From positions 1 to 21,991 of the forward strand of contig JBMUAQ010000026.1 of NCBI GenBank assembly GCA_049454855.1: a stretch of 21,991 bases of DNA. Reading direction: 5' to 3'. This DNA comes from UBA2093 sp049454855 (lineage in GTDB: Bacteria > Actinomycetota > Acidimicrobiia > Acidimicrobiales > Ilumatobacteraceae). Positions 6,750-16,124 of this stretch are shown piece after piece (the first letter of the stretch is position 1; the number at the start of each line of letters is the position of its first letter). The notes under the pieces were generated by a model that saw nothing but the letters and a program-made list of their open reading frames with translations, made no database searches and was not told the origin of the DNA. The position numbers and the translations under genes are program-made.

Positions 6750-8420
6750 CGAGGCGAGTTCGTCGGCCACCTCGAGCACCACACGGCGGTCGGCATCCTC
6801 GAGCGCGTCGAGCGCGGCAGGGTCGATGTCGTCCGCGAACCTCAGCCGGTCCGCGTCACGCGGTGCCTCGGGTGACTCCATCCAGATGGCGTGGAGGATG
6901 AACGGAACCTGCTCGCGGTTCGGCCCTGCGAGCACACCCACGGGCCCTGCGGACACGTCGGCGGCGTCGAAGCACTCCATCCTGAAGCCGTCGTCGGAGA
7001 GCACGGGCACCACCACCCATCCGTCACCGCCGCCGGGCCGTCCGCCGCGTCGCTGCACGAACACCGGCGAACTCGGCAGGTCGCCGAGCGAGGGGAACTC
7101 CCACACCGACGACGCGCTGAGGTCACCGCGGCGCAGCGTGACGAGACGGGCGCCCTGTTCCCCACCGGACACGGCTGTCGGGTCGATCCTGTCGCGGTAC
7201 ACGTCGAGAACGCGACGCGCGAGCACCTCGGGATGACGGCCCTGGAACACCACGTGGTGCAGTTCCGGTGAGTCGAGCCCCTCGGGCGACCAGTCCATCG
7301 CGGAGAGCTGCAGGTTCCACGTCCACTCCTCGCGGAAGCTCGCGGTGACTCGAACGGTCCCCTTCTCGGGGTCGAACGTCATCTCCGACACCGTCTGGGG
7401 TGCCATCGCCATCTGGTACATGCCGACGTGGCGCGGGTCCACGGGCCGGCCGTGCGCGTCCACGTCACCGGCAACGATGCGGTAGCCGAGGTCGGTGAGG
7501 TCGAGGTGCTCGAACAGCACCTTCACGCCCTCGGAGTCGTCCCACTGCGCGTAGTAATGGCCGGTGGTGGGCCCGAACTCGGCCCGCACGAACGGCACCG
7601 GCTGGCCCGCGGGCGTCGACTCGAGCGCTTCCTTGCGCACGAAGTACACGGGCACGCGCTGGTCCACGGTGACGGTGCGCTCGCCGCCGAGGATCTCGTT
7701 CATGTCGGCCTTGAAGTTCCCTGAGTCGGCGAGCACGAGCCAGTCGCGAGTCTGGGAGATCGTGTGCATCGACCCGACCACGGTGGCGCCGGACACCGGC
7801 CACATCGTGACCCGCGAGCCGGTCCCGTCGTAACGCACGACCTGCGGTTCCATCCCCGACGCGGTGAGCGCGAGTTTCACGGTCCACATGCAGTCGCGGC
7901 CGTGGTCCACGATCGGGTGCGCGGTGGAGAACACCTGCGGCAGCACCTTGCGTGCGCGGAAGGAGTCGCCTCCCCAGCTCTCCGCACTGCCCACCTCACC
8001 GAGGAACCCGAGCGTGACCGGGTCGACCTCCACGGGCCTGCCCACGTCCCACGTTGCGAAGAGCCGGCCGCCCCACCCGAGCGGCGCGGTGTTCGCCATG
8101 TTCGCGTGCCCGTACGGCGACTCGAGCCCGAGCAGGCCTCCGTTGAACCTGCCGCCTGCGCGGGCATGGATGCGCTGCACCGGGGTGTCGAGCGTGCGAA
8201 CGCGCAGTGCCACCCGGTCGGCAGGGGCGCCGTGGGTGCCCTTGCGCATCGCGATGCGCATCATCGCGCCGAACCCGAACAACTGGTAGTTCAGGCGCGC
8301 GTCCACCACGGGCGCGCTCACGAACATCTCGCCGTGGAGCCCGTCGGGCCACTCCCCCGACACCACCCTCAGGTCGAGGTCGCCGAACCTCGCCGAGAAG
8401 ATCGAGGACGGTAGCGGCAT
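6744..8420 (-). CDS. Carotenoid oxygenase (RPE65/CCD family)
   Basis: A 558-residue non-heme Fe(II) dioxygenase of the carotenoid-cleavage family, which cleaves polyene or stilbene-like double bonds. The four iron-binding His residues can be placed at His168 (TAHP), His219 (GSMHT), His305 (FEHLD) and His510 (FILHAIW). Their spacing fits a seven-blade propeller. Other family-like segments are FNGGL, the Gly-rich region at 93-117, and PVLSDDGFR near the C-terminus. Length is normal. The ATG at 8420 lies 21 bp after the permease stop on the same strand with no obvious ribosome site, so it may be the third gene of the ABC transporter operon. The substrate is unknown; no carotenoid biosynthesis gene is in the window. 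The substrate could be an apocarotenoid, a retinoid or a lignin-type stilbene. Confidence 0.9.
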   Translation of the reverse strand: MPLPSSIFSARFGDLDLRVVSGEWPDGLHGEMFVSAPVVDARLNYQLFGFGAMMRIAMRKGTHGAPADRVALRVRTLDTPVQRIHARAGGRFNGGLLGLESPYGHANMANTAPLGWGGRLFATWDVGRPVEVDPVTLGFLGEVGSAESWGGDSFRARKVLPQVFSTAHPIVDHGRDCMWTVKLALTASGMEPQVVRYDGTGSRVTMWPVSGATVVGSMHTISQTRDWLVLADSGNFKADMNEILGGERTVTVDQRVPVYFVRKEALESTPAGQPVPFVRAEFGPTTGHYYAQWDDSEGVKVLFEHLDLTDLGYRIVAGDVDAHGRPVDPRHVGMYQMAMAPQTVSEMTFDPEKGTVRVTASFREEWTWNLQLSAMDWSPEGLDSPELHHVVFQGRHPEVLARRVLDVYRDRIDPTAVSGGEQGARLVTLRRGDLSASSVWEFPSLGDLPSSPVFVQRRGGRPGGGDGWVVVPVLSDDGFRMECFDAADVSAGPVGVLAGPNREQVPFILHAIWMESPEAPRDADRLRFADDIDPAALDALEDADRRVVLEVADELASA

Positions 8421-8441
8421 CTGTGCGTGCGGTCGGTCAGG

Positions 8442-9745
8442 TCACTCGTAGCGGAGTGCCTCGACCGGGTCGAGGTTCGCGGCACGGCGCGCCGGGAGCC
8501 TGCCCGCGAGCATGCCGATCAGCGTGGTGGCAGCGAGCACGATGAGCGCGATGTGCGGCGGCACGGACACGATGTTTCGGTCGGTGATTCCGCTGTCGGC
8601 GAGCTGTTTGTTGAGCACCTGGTTCAGCCCCACGGCAACGCCGAAGCTGATCGCCACGCCGAACACCCCGCCCATGAAGCCGAGCACGCCCGCCTCCACG
8701 GTGAACAGTGTGCGGACCGTGCGCTTCGTGGCGCCGATTGCACGCATGATGCCGATCTCGCGGGTGCGCTCCAGGGTGGCCATCACCATCGTGTTGATGA
8801 CGCCGATGGCCGCCACGAGGAGGGCAATGCCGCCGATGCCGCCGAGCACCGCACCGATGATGGTGAACGCCGTCGCCTGGGCGTCGACCTCCTCCTGACC
8901 GGCGGCCGCGCCGTAGCCCATGCCCTCGATCTTCGCGACCACGGCCTCGGCGGTGTCCTTGTCCTTCAGGTCGAGCCATACGGACGAGTAGCCGTTGCGC
9001 GCGATGTTGCTCTCCGTGCGGGTCTGGGTCTCGCCGTTCGGGCCGGACTGCTCCTCCCACGTGAAGGTGTCCATCTTCGCGGCCCAGCCGATGTCCACGC
9101 TGAACCCGTCGCCGCCCTCGCCGAGCACCACTCCGACGATCGTCCCCTTCTCGTCGGGCTTGGCCGATTCCGGCGGGCCGTAGTCGTTGCGGAACGCGAA
9201 CGAGATCTCCTTGCCCACGAGCTCGGCCTCACGGCCCTTGAATCCGAGGTCGTTCGCGAGACCCGAGGTCATGAGGACACCCTTGCCTGCGGTCGCTTCG
9301 GAGAGTTCCTCGCCCGCGACCATGATGTGGCGGACGGTGCCGTTCGGTGTGTAGGCGTCGAACATCAGGTTCTTGAAGTCCATGGACTTGCCGTCAACGG
9401 TGAAGCTGCGCATCACCTGGACCTGGGTGTAGAGGCTCGCCGAGTTGATCTCGGGCAGCGCCGACACTTCCTTCAGCACCGACTCGTCGATCTTCTTCCC
9501 CGAGCCGTCCGGCCAGTTCCAGGTGGACTCCCGGTAGTCGAGACCGGCGGTACCGGTGACGATGACCCGCTTGTCCATCCCGGTCTTCTCTGCGCTCGAC
9601 ATGAGAAATCCCTGTGCGCTCGTGACGAGCGAGAGCATCACCGTCACGCTCACCGCACCGATGACAATCGCAAAAATGGTGAGCGAGGTGCGCAGCTTCT
9701 GCCGGCTGAGGTTCCTCCACCCCGTGCGGAACTTGTCCTTGAACT

Positions 9746-9749
<4 letters not shown>
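8442..9749 (-). CDS. ABC transporter permease, MacB/FtsX type
   Basis: A 435-residue inner-membrane protein. One N-terminal membrane segment is at about 24-50. A large extracytoplasmic domain follows, about 55-280 (MacB periplasmic core-like). Three C-terminal segments form the FtsX domain, with the diagnostic cytosolic loop TLERTREIGIMRAIGATKR and the ending RRAANLDPVEALRYE. The architecture matches LolC/MacB-type permeases that act as mechanotransmitters for export of lipids, peptides or drugs, not classical importers. The GTG start at 9749 overlaps the stop of the ATPase gene by 4 bp (GTGA), which implies translational coupling. The substrate is unknown. Confidence 0.92.
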
Positions 9750-10432
<683 letters not shown>

Positions 10433-10445
10433 GTCCCCCTGCTTC

Positions 10446-10464
10446 CCGTCGGCCTGCCCGACGG
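10446..10464 (-). terminator. Short perfect hairpin upstream of the ABC ATPase gene
   Basis: CCGTCGG (10446-10452) and CCGACGG (10458-10464) form a 7-bp perfect stem with a 5-nt loop. It lies between the end of the truncated MFS remnant and the ABC ATPase start. It may terminate the upstream transcript or sit in the ATPase leader. There is no T-run. Confidence 0.4.
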
Positions 10465-10471
10465 CCCGAGA

Positions 10472-10783
10472 CTAGCCCCGATGCCACAAAGAGGCGTCAA
10501 GGGCGCGAGGGTCAGGCGTCGCGGCGGCGCCGGCGGGTGAAGATGGGCCGCGCCGGTCGAGCACCCTTCCCACCACGACGGCTGCCACGCCACCGACGAG
10601 CGTGGCCGCGCCGTACACGGCAGCGAGCACACCGACCCCGACGCCGAGGTCGGCCGACATGTCCTGCACCAGAACGCCGCACCCATAGAACCACGAGCCG
10701 TACGCAGTGATGGTGAGCAGACCGAGCACATCGATTGCACGTGCTGCATGACGGTCCACCGACCGAAAACTATGTGGGCGCAC
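10472..10783 (-). pseudogene. Truncated MFS transporter remnant
   Basis: A 103-codon frame from a GTG at 10783. Residues about 17-75 look like the first two membrane segments of an MFS permease. They include a YGSWFYGCGVLVQDMSADLG segment and a second helix ending in GRVLDRRGP, which resembles MFS motif A. After that the frame runs into Pro/Ala-rich sequence and a TAG at 10472, so about ten helices are missing. In another frame the same DNA reads IFTRRRRRDA followed by a TGA at 10514-10512. That resembles a positively charged MFS C-terminus, so an internal deletion that joined the two ends out of frame is possible. It probably has no transport function. It could alternatively be a small membrane protein. 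Confidence 0.6.
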
Positions 10784-10816
10784 CTTGCGACGGCGTGCCC
10801 ATACGTTTGTGGACGG

Positions 10817-12031
10817 TTACTCCACGCGCAGGCCGGAGATTGCGCGGGCGATCACCAGCTGCTGGATCTCCGAGGTGCCCTCGAAGATGGTGTGAATCTT
10901 GGCGTCGCGGTGCATGCGCTCCACGTCGTACTCACGGGTGTAGCCGTAGCCGCCGAGGATCTGGATGGCCTCCTCGGTCACCTTCACCGACATCTCGGAG
11001 GCGAAGTACTTGCTCTGCGAACCCTCTGCGTTCTTGAAGCCACCGTTGCGCGCCAGCCATGCCGCACGCCAGATGAGCAGTCGGGCCGCGTCGATCTGGG
11101 TGACCATGTTGGCCAGCTTGAACGCAATGGCCTGGTTCATGATGATCGGCTTGCCGAACGCGGTGCGCTCCTTGGCGTAGTCCAGCGCGATCTCGTACGC
11201 CGCACGTGCGATTCCGAGCGCCTGCGCACCCACCGCGGGGCGGGTGGCCTCAAAGGTCTTCATGGCGGGCTGCGCCTCGCCGGAACGGCCGGCCTCGCGT
11301 GCGCGCGCCAGCTTGGCATCCAGCTTCTCCTTGCCGCCGAGCAGGCAGCGGCCGGGGATGCGCACGTCGTCGAGCACCACCTCCGCAGTGTGGCTGGCCT
11401 TGATGCCGTGCTTCTTGTACTTCTGGCCCTGCGAGAGGCCCTTCGTGCCGGGCGGCACCACGAACGATGCCTGGCCGCGGCCCTTCAGCGACGGGTCGAC
11501 GGCAGCAACCACCACGTGCACGTTGGCAATGCCGCCGTTCGTGATCCATGCCTTCGTGCCGTTCAGCACCCACTCGTCGGTGGCCTCGTCGTACACGGCA
11601 CGCGTGCGCAGAGACGACACGTCGGATCCGGCGTCGGGCTCGCTCACGCAGAACGCACCGAGCTTCACGTCGTCGGCGGTGCCGTAACACTGGGGCACCC
11701 ACTCCATGATCTGCTCGGGTGTTCCGTTGCCGGTGATGCCGGCGGCGGCGAGACCCGAACCCATGATGGCCATGCCGAGTCCGGCATCGCCCCAGAAGAT
11801 CTCCTCGATGGCCACGGGCAGCGTGAGACCGCTCTGGTCGCCCATCGCGTTCATCATGAACTCGATGCCGTAGAGGCCGATGTTCGCGGCTTCCTGCACG
11901 ACCGGCCAGGGGAACTCCTCGCGGTCGTCCCATTCCTGGGCGGCGGGACGCATCACGTCCTTCGCGAACTCGTGGATCCAGTCCTTGATCTGGAGCTGGT
12001 CGTCGTTGAGGTGGAGGGAGAACTCGGCCAT
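10817..12031 (-). CDS. Acyl-CoA dehydrogenase
   Basis: A 404-residue FAD enzyme that oxidises an acyl-CoA to the trans-2-enoyl-CoA and passes electrons to electron-transfer flavoprotein. The FAD/substrate motifs CVSEPDAGSD and KAWITNG are present. The C-terminal helical domain holds ILGGYGYTREYDVERMHRDA and the catalytic base Glu384 in IFEGTSEIQQ. I chose the ATG at 12031 over the GTG at 12049 (which would add 6 residues). TAACTT (a TAnnnT -10) ends 7 nt before this ATG, which is the layout of a leaderless transcript, and neither start has a ribosome site. The chain-length class cannot be read from sequence. It probably serves fatty-acid, sterol side-chain or branched-chain degradation. Confidence 0.95.
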   Translation of the reverse strand: MAEFSLHLNDDQLQIKDWIHEFAKDVMRPAAQEWDDREEFPWPVVQEAANIGLYGIEFMMNAMGDQSGLTLPVAIEEIFWGDAGLGMAIMGSGLAAAGITGNGTPEQIMEWVPQCYGTADDVKLGAFCVSEPDAGSDVSSLRTRAVYDEATDEWVLNGTKAWITNGGIANVHVVVAAVDPSLKGRGQASFVVPPGTKGLSQGQKYKKHGIKASHTAEVVLDDVRIPGRCLLGGKEKLDAKLARAREAGRSGEAQPAMKTFEATRPAVGAQALGIARAAYEIALDYAKERTAFGKPIIMNQAIAFKLANMVTQIDAARLLIWRAAWLARNGGFKNAEGSQSKYFASEMSVKVTEEAIQILGGYGYTREYDVERMHRDAKIHTIFEGTSEIQQLVIARAISGLRVE

Positions 12032-12038
12032 AGGGGCC

Positions 12039-12044
12039 AAGTTA
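12039..12044 (-). promoter_or_regulatory. TAnnnT -10 box for leaderless acyl-CoA dehydrogenase mRNA
   Basis: On the minus strand, TAACTT is followed by exactly 7 nt and the ATG at 12031. This is the classical actinobacterial leaderless arrangement. There is no ribosome site in between. Confidence 0.5.
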
Positions 12045-12060
12045 CCCACGGGTAGAGGTG

Positions 12061-12093
12061 TCAGGCACGGTCGGCGGGGCCGGCCGTGTCAGA
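12061..12093 (-). terminator. Hairpin after the surface-protein gene
   Basis: Just downstream of the surface-protein stop (12100), 14-nt arms (12080-12093 and 12061-12074) pair at 11 of 14 positions around a 5-nt loop. The stem is GC-rich and has no T-run. It probably ends the surface-protein transcript before the acyl-CoA dehydrogenase promoter at 12039-12044. Confidence 0.6.
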
Positions 12094-12099
12094 CACAGT

Positions 12100-13500
12100 T
12101 CACACCGGGCGGCGGCGCACGAACAGGAGCGCAGCCCCCGCCAAGAGCATGAGTGCCGCGAGCAGCGACATGAGCGGCTCGCGGGAGAGGCCGGTCGTGG
12201 AGAGCGTGGGCACCGCGGCATCCGCGGTCTCGCCCTTTGCCACCTCGACCGTGACCACCTCGTCGGCGGAGTCAAAGTCTCCGGTGGCGGTGACTGCGTA
12301 CTTGCCGGCAGGAAGGCCGGCCACGGTGACCTTGCCACCCTTTGCCGGCACCTCGAACACAACGTCGTCATCGGTGTCGAGCTCACCGTCGACGCCCGCC
12401 CACTTGATCTTCACCGAGTTGGTGGACACACCGGTGACCTCGATGGACGAGGTACCCGCAGCACCGAACCGGGCCTCGGCGAACTTGCCGGCCTCCACGG
12501 TGACTGCGGCGGTCCAGTCGACGGTCGTGTCGGAGTCGTACACCTTCTCGAGGCTGTCGTCGGCGAGATTGCACGTCACCGACCATGCACCCGGGTCGAG
12601 ATCCACGAAGGATGCCGAGCCGGAGGAATCCGACACTGCGGTCTTGGTGACACCGCCGGGGCCCGTGGCCGTGCACGACACGCCCGGGTACACCGGCTCG
12701 TCGTCGCCCTGCGTGCCGTCGCGGTTGCCGTCGATCCACACGAAGACCGTCAGACCGCCCTTGCCTGCGGTGAGGGTGGACTTCGAGCCTGCCACCGTCG
12801 TGGTGGTCGCACCGCCCGTCGAACCACCCGTCGAACCTGCAACCGTCGTCGTCACGCCGGCTGCGGGAGCAGTGGTGGTGGTGACGGAGGCCGCCCCGAG
12901 CAGGCTCGGGTTGGTGCAGGATGCGAACGACCCACCACAGGCGTTGAGTGCCGACGCGAACTCGTCAGCCTCGAGCTCGGAGAGATCCTCCCAGATCTGC
13001 GCGTCGGTGACCTCGCCGGAGGCCTTCTCGCTCTCGAACAGGTCGCGGGCCGACATCGCCTTGCACGCACCGGCATGGATGCCCGTGCCGTTGTAGATGT
13101 CGATGCCCACACCGGAGTAGTTCGTGCCGGCACCCGCGGCGGTGAACGCCGTGCCATCGGTGTACACGTTCGGGATGATGTCTCCCCACTTCTTCTGGTT
13201 CGCCGTGTACACCTTGGTGCGGTCGAACACGTTCGGGTTCGGCTTCGACGCACCCGACGGGTACGCATCGTGCTTCGACCCGCCGTGCTTGTTCGCCGCG
13301 TTGCCGATGGAGGATTCCGACACGGTGATGCGCACGTACGGGTTCGTGGTCGAGTGCGTGCGGTGACAGATGGTCACCTTCTTCGGCTGCGAGGTGGCCG
13401 ACGGGGCGGCCTGCACGGCCTGCGTGGACACACCGGCCACGAAGAGACCGCCGACGATCAGCGATGCGGACGCAGTGGCAACGATTCTGTTGCGGTTCAT
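12100..13500 (-). CDS. Exported cell-surface protein with SdrD_B-like domain and sortase-like tail
   Basis: A 466-residue protein from the ATG at 13500. GGAGG lies 7 nt upstream, which decides against the longer frame from 13530. A signal peptide covers residues 1-31 (MNRNR charge, hydrophobic core, VQA cleavage). The mature N-terminus carries a VTICHRTHSTTNPYVRI segment that recurs in actinobacterial secreted proteins. A Thr/Gly/Ser-rich linker with GSTGG repeats follows. Then comes an SdrD_B/Cna_B-like domain beginning VFVWIDGNRDGTQGDDEP (calcium-loop-like acidic repeats). The C-terminus is LSTTG (433-437), a hydrophobic helix and RRRPV, the layout of a sortase signal but with Ser where LPxTG has Pro. 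It may be wall- or membrane-anchored. No sortase gene is in the window. It lies 71 bp after the MFS gene and probably has its own promoter. Confidence 0.88.
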   Translation of the reverse strand: MNRNRIVATASASLIVGGLFVAGVSTQAVQAAPSATSQPKKVTICHRTHSTTNPYVRITVSESSIGNAANKHGGSKHDAYPSGASKPNPNVFDRTKVYTANQKKWGDIIPNVYTDGTAFTAAGAGTNYSGVGIDIYNGTGIHAGACKAMSARDLFESEKASGEVTDAQIWEDLSELEADEFASALNACGGSFASCTNPSLLGAASVTTTTAPAAGVTTTVAGSTGGSTGGATTTTVAGSKSTLTAGKGGLTVFVWIDGNRDGTQGDDEPVYPGVSCTATGPGGVTKTAVSDSSGSASFVDLDPGAWSVTCNLADDSLEKVYDSDTTVDWTAAVTVEAGKFAEARFGAAGTSSIEVTGVSTNSVKIKWAGVDGELDTDDDVVFEVPAKGGKVTVAGLPAGKYAVTATGDFDSADEVVTVEVAKGETADAAVPTLSTTGLSREPLMSLLAALMLLAGAALLFVRRRPV

Positions 13501-13571
13501 GAGATTTCCTCCCGGACGTCCAAGCCACACGCCCAGGACTGGAAAAAGAATACTACAGAAAAGGGAGAAAA

Positions 13572-14720
13572 CTAACTACCGGATGTGACGGCGCGCGGAA
13601 CGGCCAGCACCACCGCCAGCGCCAGCGCCACCAGCACCGAACCGAGCACGTACGGCGCCCCGGCACCGACCCCGTCGAACACCGAGCCCGCGACCACAGG
13701 CCCGATGATGCGACCGAAGGCACCCACGCTCTGCTGGTACCCCAGTGTCTCGCCACGACGGTCGGGCGGCGCGGCCTCCGTCACCAGGTTCGTGAGCGAG
13801 GGTGATGCCACACCCTGACCCACCGAGAGCAGACCCATCGCCACGACCAGCACCGCCCACGTGTCGGCGAACGAGAGGGCAAGCAGACCCGCGCACACCA
13901 TCACGAGCCCCACGCGCAGCAGCGGGCCCGACCCCGTCCGTGCAGTGAGCGGGCCCACCAGGCCGCCCTGCACTGCGACGAGCGCGAGGCCGACGAACAG
14001 GAACACGATGGAGGTGGACCCCTCGGTGAGACCGAACCGCTCCGCCCCGAACAGGGAGAACGTGGCCTCGAACCCGGCGAAACCCACGGTGGTCATGAGT
14101 GCCACCACCGCGTAGCGGCGCAACACGGGTGACAAGGCGCGGACATGTGCAGCTTCCAGACGGGTGACATGACCCTGCGGACGTGTCTCGGGCAGACGGA
14201 ACAGCGCGGCAACCGCGTTCACCGCCGCGATGGCACCGGCAACGAAGAACGGCACGTGCGGACCACCGAGCGCCGCCAGACCACCGAGAGCGGGACCCAC
14301 GACGAAGCCGAGACCGAACGCCGCGCCCAGCATGCCGAGCAACTGCGGTCGACGTTCGGGCGGTGCGATGTCGGCGACGGCACCCTGGGCCACCGCGATG
14401 CTGGCGCCGCTCGCACCGTCGATGAACCTGCCGAGGAAGAGAACCCACATGGCACCCGCGAGACCGGTCACCACGCTGCCAACGGCGGTGCCCACCAGCG
14501 AGAGCACGATCACCGGCTTGCGGCCGATGCGGTCGGACAGACGGCCGAGCACCGGCGCGAACAGCATCTGCGCCGCGGAGAACGTGGCAAACAAGAGGCC
14601 GACCTCGAGACCGCCCGCACCGAAGCGTTCCGCGTACCGACCGAGGATCGGCACGACGATGCCGAACCCCACGAGGTCGAGCGCGACGGTGGTCCAGATG
14701 GTCCAGTAGCCGGGGGGCAT
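13572..14720 (-). CDS. MFS drug-efflux-type transporter (DHA1 / TetA-like)
   Basis: A 382-residue polytopic membrane protein with about 12 hydrophobic segments. The first helix carries LDLVGFGIVVP, as in TetA-like DHA1 exporters. Motif A appears as GRLSDRIGRKP at residues 59-69. A motif-C-like Gly-rich GFVVGPALGG lies in the fifth helix region. It probably exports a drug or metabolite by proton antiport. I chose the ATG at 14720, 16 bp after the cysS stop. A GTG at 14744, overlapping the cysS stop, would add 8 residues. There is no clear ribosome site for either. It is probably co-transcribed with cysS. The substrate is unknown. Confidence 0.92.
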   Translation of the reverse strand: MPPGYWTIWTTVALDLVGFGIVVPILGRYAERFGAGGLEVGLLFATFSAAQMLFAPVLGRLSDRIGRKPVIVLSLVGTAVGSVVTGLAGAMWVLFLGRFIDGASGASIAVAQGAVADIAPPERRPQLLGMLGAAFGLGFVVGPALGGLAALGGPHVPFFVAGAIAAVNAVAALFRLPETRPQGHVTRLEAAHVRALSPVLRRYAVVALMTTVGFAGFEATFSLFGAERFGLTEGSTSIVFLFVGLALVAVQGGLVGPLTARTGSGPLLRVGLVMVCAGLLALSFADTWAVLVVAMGLLSVGQGVASPSLTNLVTEAAPPDRRGETLGYQQSVGAFGRIIGPVVAGSVFDGVGAGAPYVLGSVLVALALAVVLAVPRAVTSGS

Positions 14721-14736
14721 CGGTTGTCGACGACGT

Positions 14737-16098
14737 TCAGCCACGACGCACGCGCGTGCCTTCCTTCGTGGTCTCCACGTTCCAGCCGGCGGCCTGCAGC
14801 TCGTTGCGGATGGCATCCGCGGTGGCGAAGTCCTTCGCTGCCCGTGCCGCATCCAGCGCGGCAGCGCGTGCGAGAACATCCGCGTCAACGTCGTCACCCG
14901 ACGACAGTTCGAGCCCCAGCGCACCGGCGAGCTCGACCACGGTTGCCCTCAGGTCTGCGGCGCGCGCGGAGTCGCCCGCATCGAGGGCGGCATTCGCCGC
15001 GCGCACTGTGTCGAACACCGTCGCCATGGCCGACGCGGTGTCGAGGTCGTTGTCCATCGCGGTCACGAAACGCTCCCGGGTGGCGGCATCCACCGAGCCG
15101 GCCGGCAGCCCCGCCGTGCGGGCGGCGAACGAGTCGAGACCCGCCAGCGACTTGACGGCGGCGTCGATGTTGTCCCGGCCAACTCGCACCGGGCTGCGGT
15201 AGTGCGACTGCAGCAGCACCATGCGGTACGCACGGGGGTCGTAGTGCTCGAGCAGGTCGAGGAGGTTCGCCACGTTGCCGATGCTCTTCGACATCTTCTC
15301 GCCCTCGGCATCCACCACGAACCCGTTGTGCATCCAGTGACGCGCGAAGTCGCGGCCGAGTGCAACAGCCTGTGCGCGCTCGTTCTCGTGGTGCGGGAAG
15401 CGCAGGTCGGCCCCGCCGCAGTGGAGGTCGAACCCGTCGCCCAGCAGGTCGAGGCTCATCACCACGCACTCGCTGTGCCAACCGGGGCGCCCCTCACCCC
15501 ACGGCGACGGCCACGACGGTTCGCCCGGCTTCGAGAACTTCCACAGCGCGAAGTCGGCCGGGTGCCGCTTCTCCCCCGCGCCCAGCACCTCGCGCTCGCC
15601 ACCGCCCGCCAGCATGTCGTCGAGGCTCTGGTGGGCGAGCAGGCCGTAGTCGGGCACCGACCCCACCGACAGGTACACGCCGTCGGAGGTGGGGTAAGCA
15701 GCATCGCGCGAGATGAGTTCGCCGATCATCGTCACCATGGACCCCACGTACTCGGTTGCGTGCGGGACGTCTGAGGGACGCCGCACGCCGAGCCTGCCCA
15801 TGGCCTCGAACCACACCGACTCGCAGCGGTGCGTGATCTCCTGCCACGGGCGGCCCTCCCGGTTGGCCCGCTCGATGATCTTGTCGTCGATGTCGGTGAT
15901 GTTCGACACGAGACGCACCTCGATGCCGCTCCACTCGAGATAACGGCGGAGGATGTCGTACACGAGGGTGGCCCTGCCGTGGCCGAGATGCGGGGGCCCG
16001 TACACGGTGGGCCCGCAGAGGTAGATGCTGACCCTGCCCGGCTCGCGCATCGCGAGCTGTTTCACGGTCTGTGTGGCCGTGTCGTAGAGGTTCAGCAC
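14737..16098 (-). CDS. cysS: Cysteinyl-tRNA synthetase
   Basis: A 453-residue class I synthetase that charges tRNA-Cys with cysteine. The HIGH motif is HLGH (37-40). Zinc ligands are visible as Cys28, Cys211 in GWHSEC, and the HHENE segment (236-240). KMSKS lies at 268-272. The C-terminal anticodon domain ends in the expected IRNELQAAGWNVETTKEGTRVRRG-like pattern. Length is normal for CysS. The related mycothiol enzyme MshC is shorter and lacks this anticodon domain. The GTG at 16098 is the start. A TAGGCT -10 box ends 7 nt upstream, so the mRNA is probably leaderless; the AAGG 3 nt upstream could be a weak site. It is divergent from valS. Confidence 0.97.
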   Translation of the reverse strand: MLNLYDTATQTVKQLAMREPGRVSIYLCGPTVYGPPHLGHGRATLVYDILRRYLEWSGIEVRLVSNITDIDDKIIERANREGRPWQEITHRCESVWFEAMGRLGVRRPSDVPHATEYVGSMVTMIGELISRDAAYPTSDGVYLSVGSVPDYGLLAHQSLDDMLAGGGEREVLGAGEKRHPADFALWKFSKPGEPSWPSPWGEGRPGWHSECVVMSLDLLGDGFDLHCGGADLRFPHHENERAQAVALGRDFARHWMHNGFVVDAEGEKMSKSIGNVANLLDLLEHYDPRAYRMVLLQSHYRSPVRVGRDNIDAAVKSLAGLDSFAARTAGLPAGSVDAATRERFVTAMDNDLDTASAMATVFDTVRAANAALDAGDSARAADLRATVVELAGALGLELSSGDDVDADVLARAAALDAARAAKDFATADAIRNELQAAGWNVETTKEGTRVRRG

Positions 16099-16105
16099 GG
16101 CCTTG

Positions 16106-16115
16106 AGCCTACGAT
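16106..16115. promoter_or_regulatory. Overlapping divergent -10 boxes of cysS and valS
   Basis: Only 26 bp separate the two start codons. On the minus strand TAGGCT (16111-16106) lies 7 nt before the cysS GTG. On the plus strand TACGAT (16110-16115) lies 9 nt before the valS ATG. The two TAnnnT hexamers share bases 16110-16111. Neither gene has room for a normal leader, so both transcripts are probably leaderless or nearly so. Confidence 0.5.
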
Positions 16116-16124
16116 TTGTTCCCT

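Noticed and set aside
12032..12049. GTG start at 12049 for the acyl-CoA dehydrogenase
   Set aside because: The candidate -10 box TAACTT lies between this GTG and the ATG at 12031, and the six extra residues are not family-like.
12780..12850. Short tandem repeats as a mobile or CRISPR-like element
   Set aside because: These are in-frame Thr/Gly/Ser linker repeats in the surface protein, with no spacer structure.
14737..16098. Mycothiol ligase MshC instead of CysS
   Set aside because: The protein has the full CysS C-terminal anticodon-binding region and the CGPTVYGPPHLGH start; MshC is shorter and has a different N-terminal motif.
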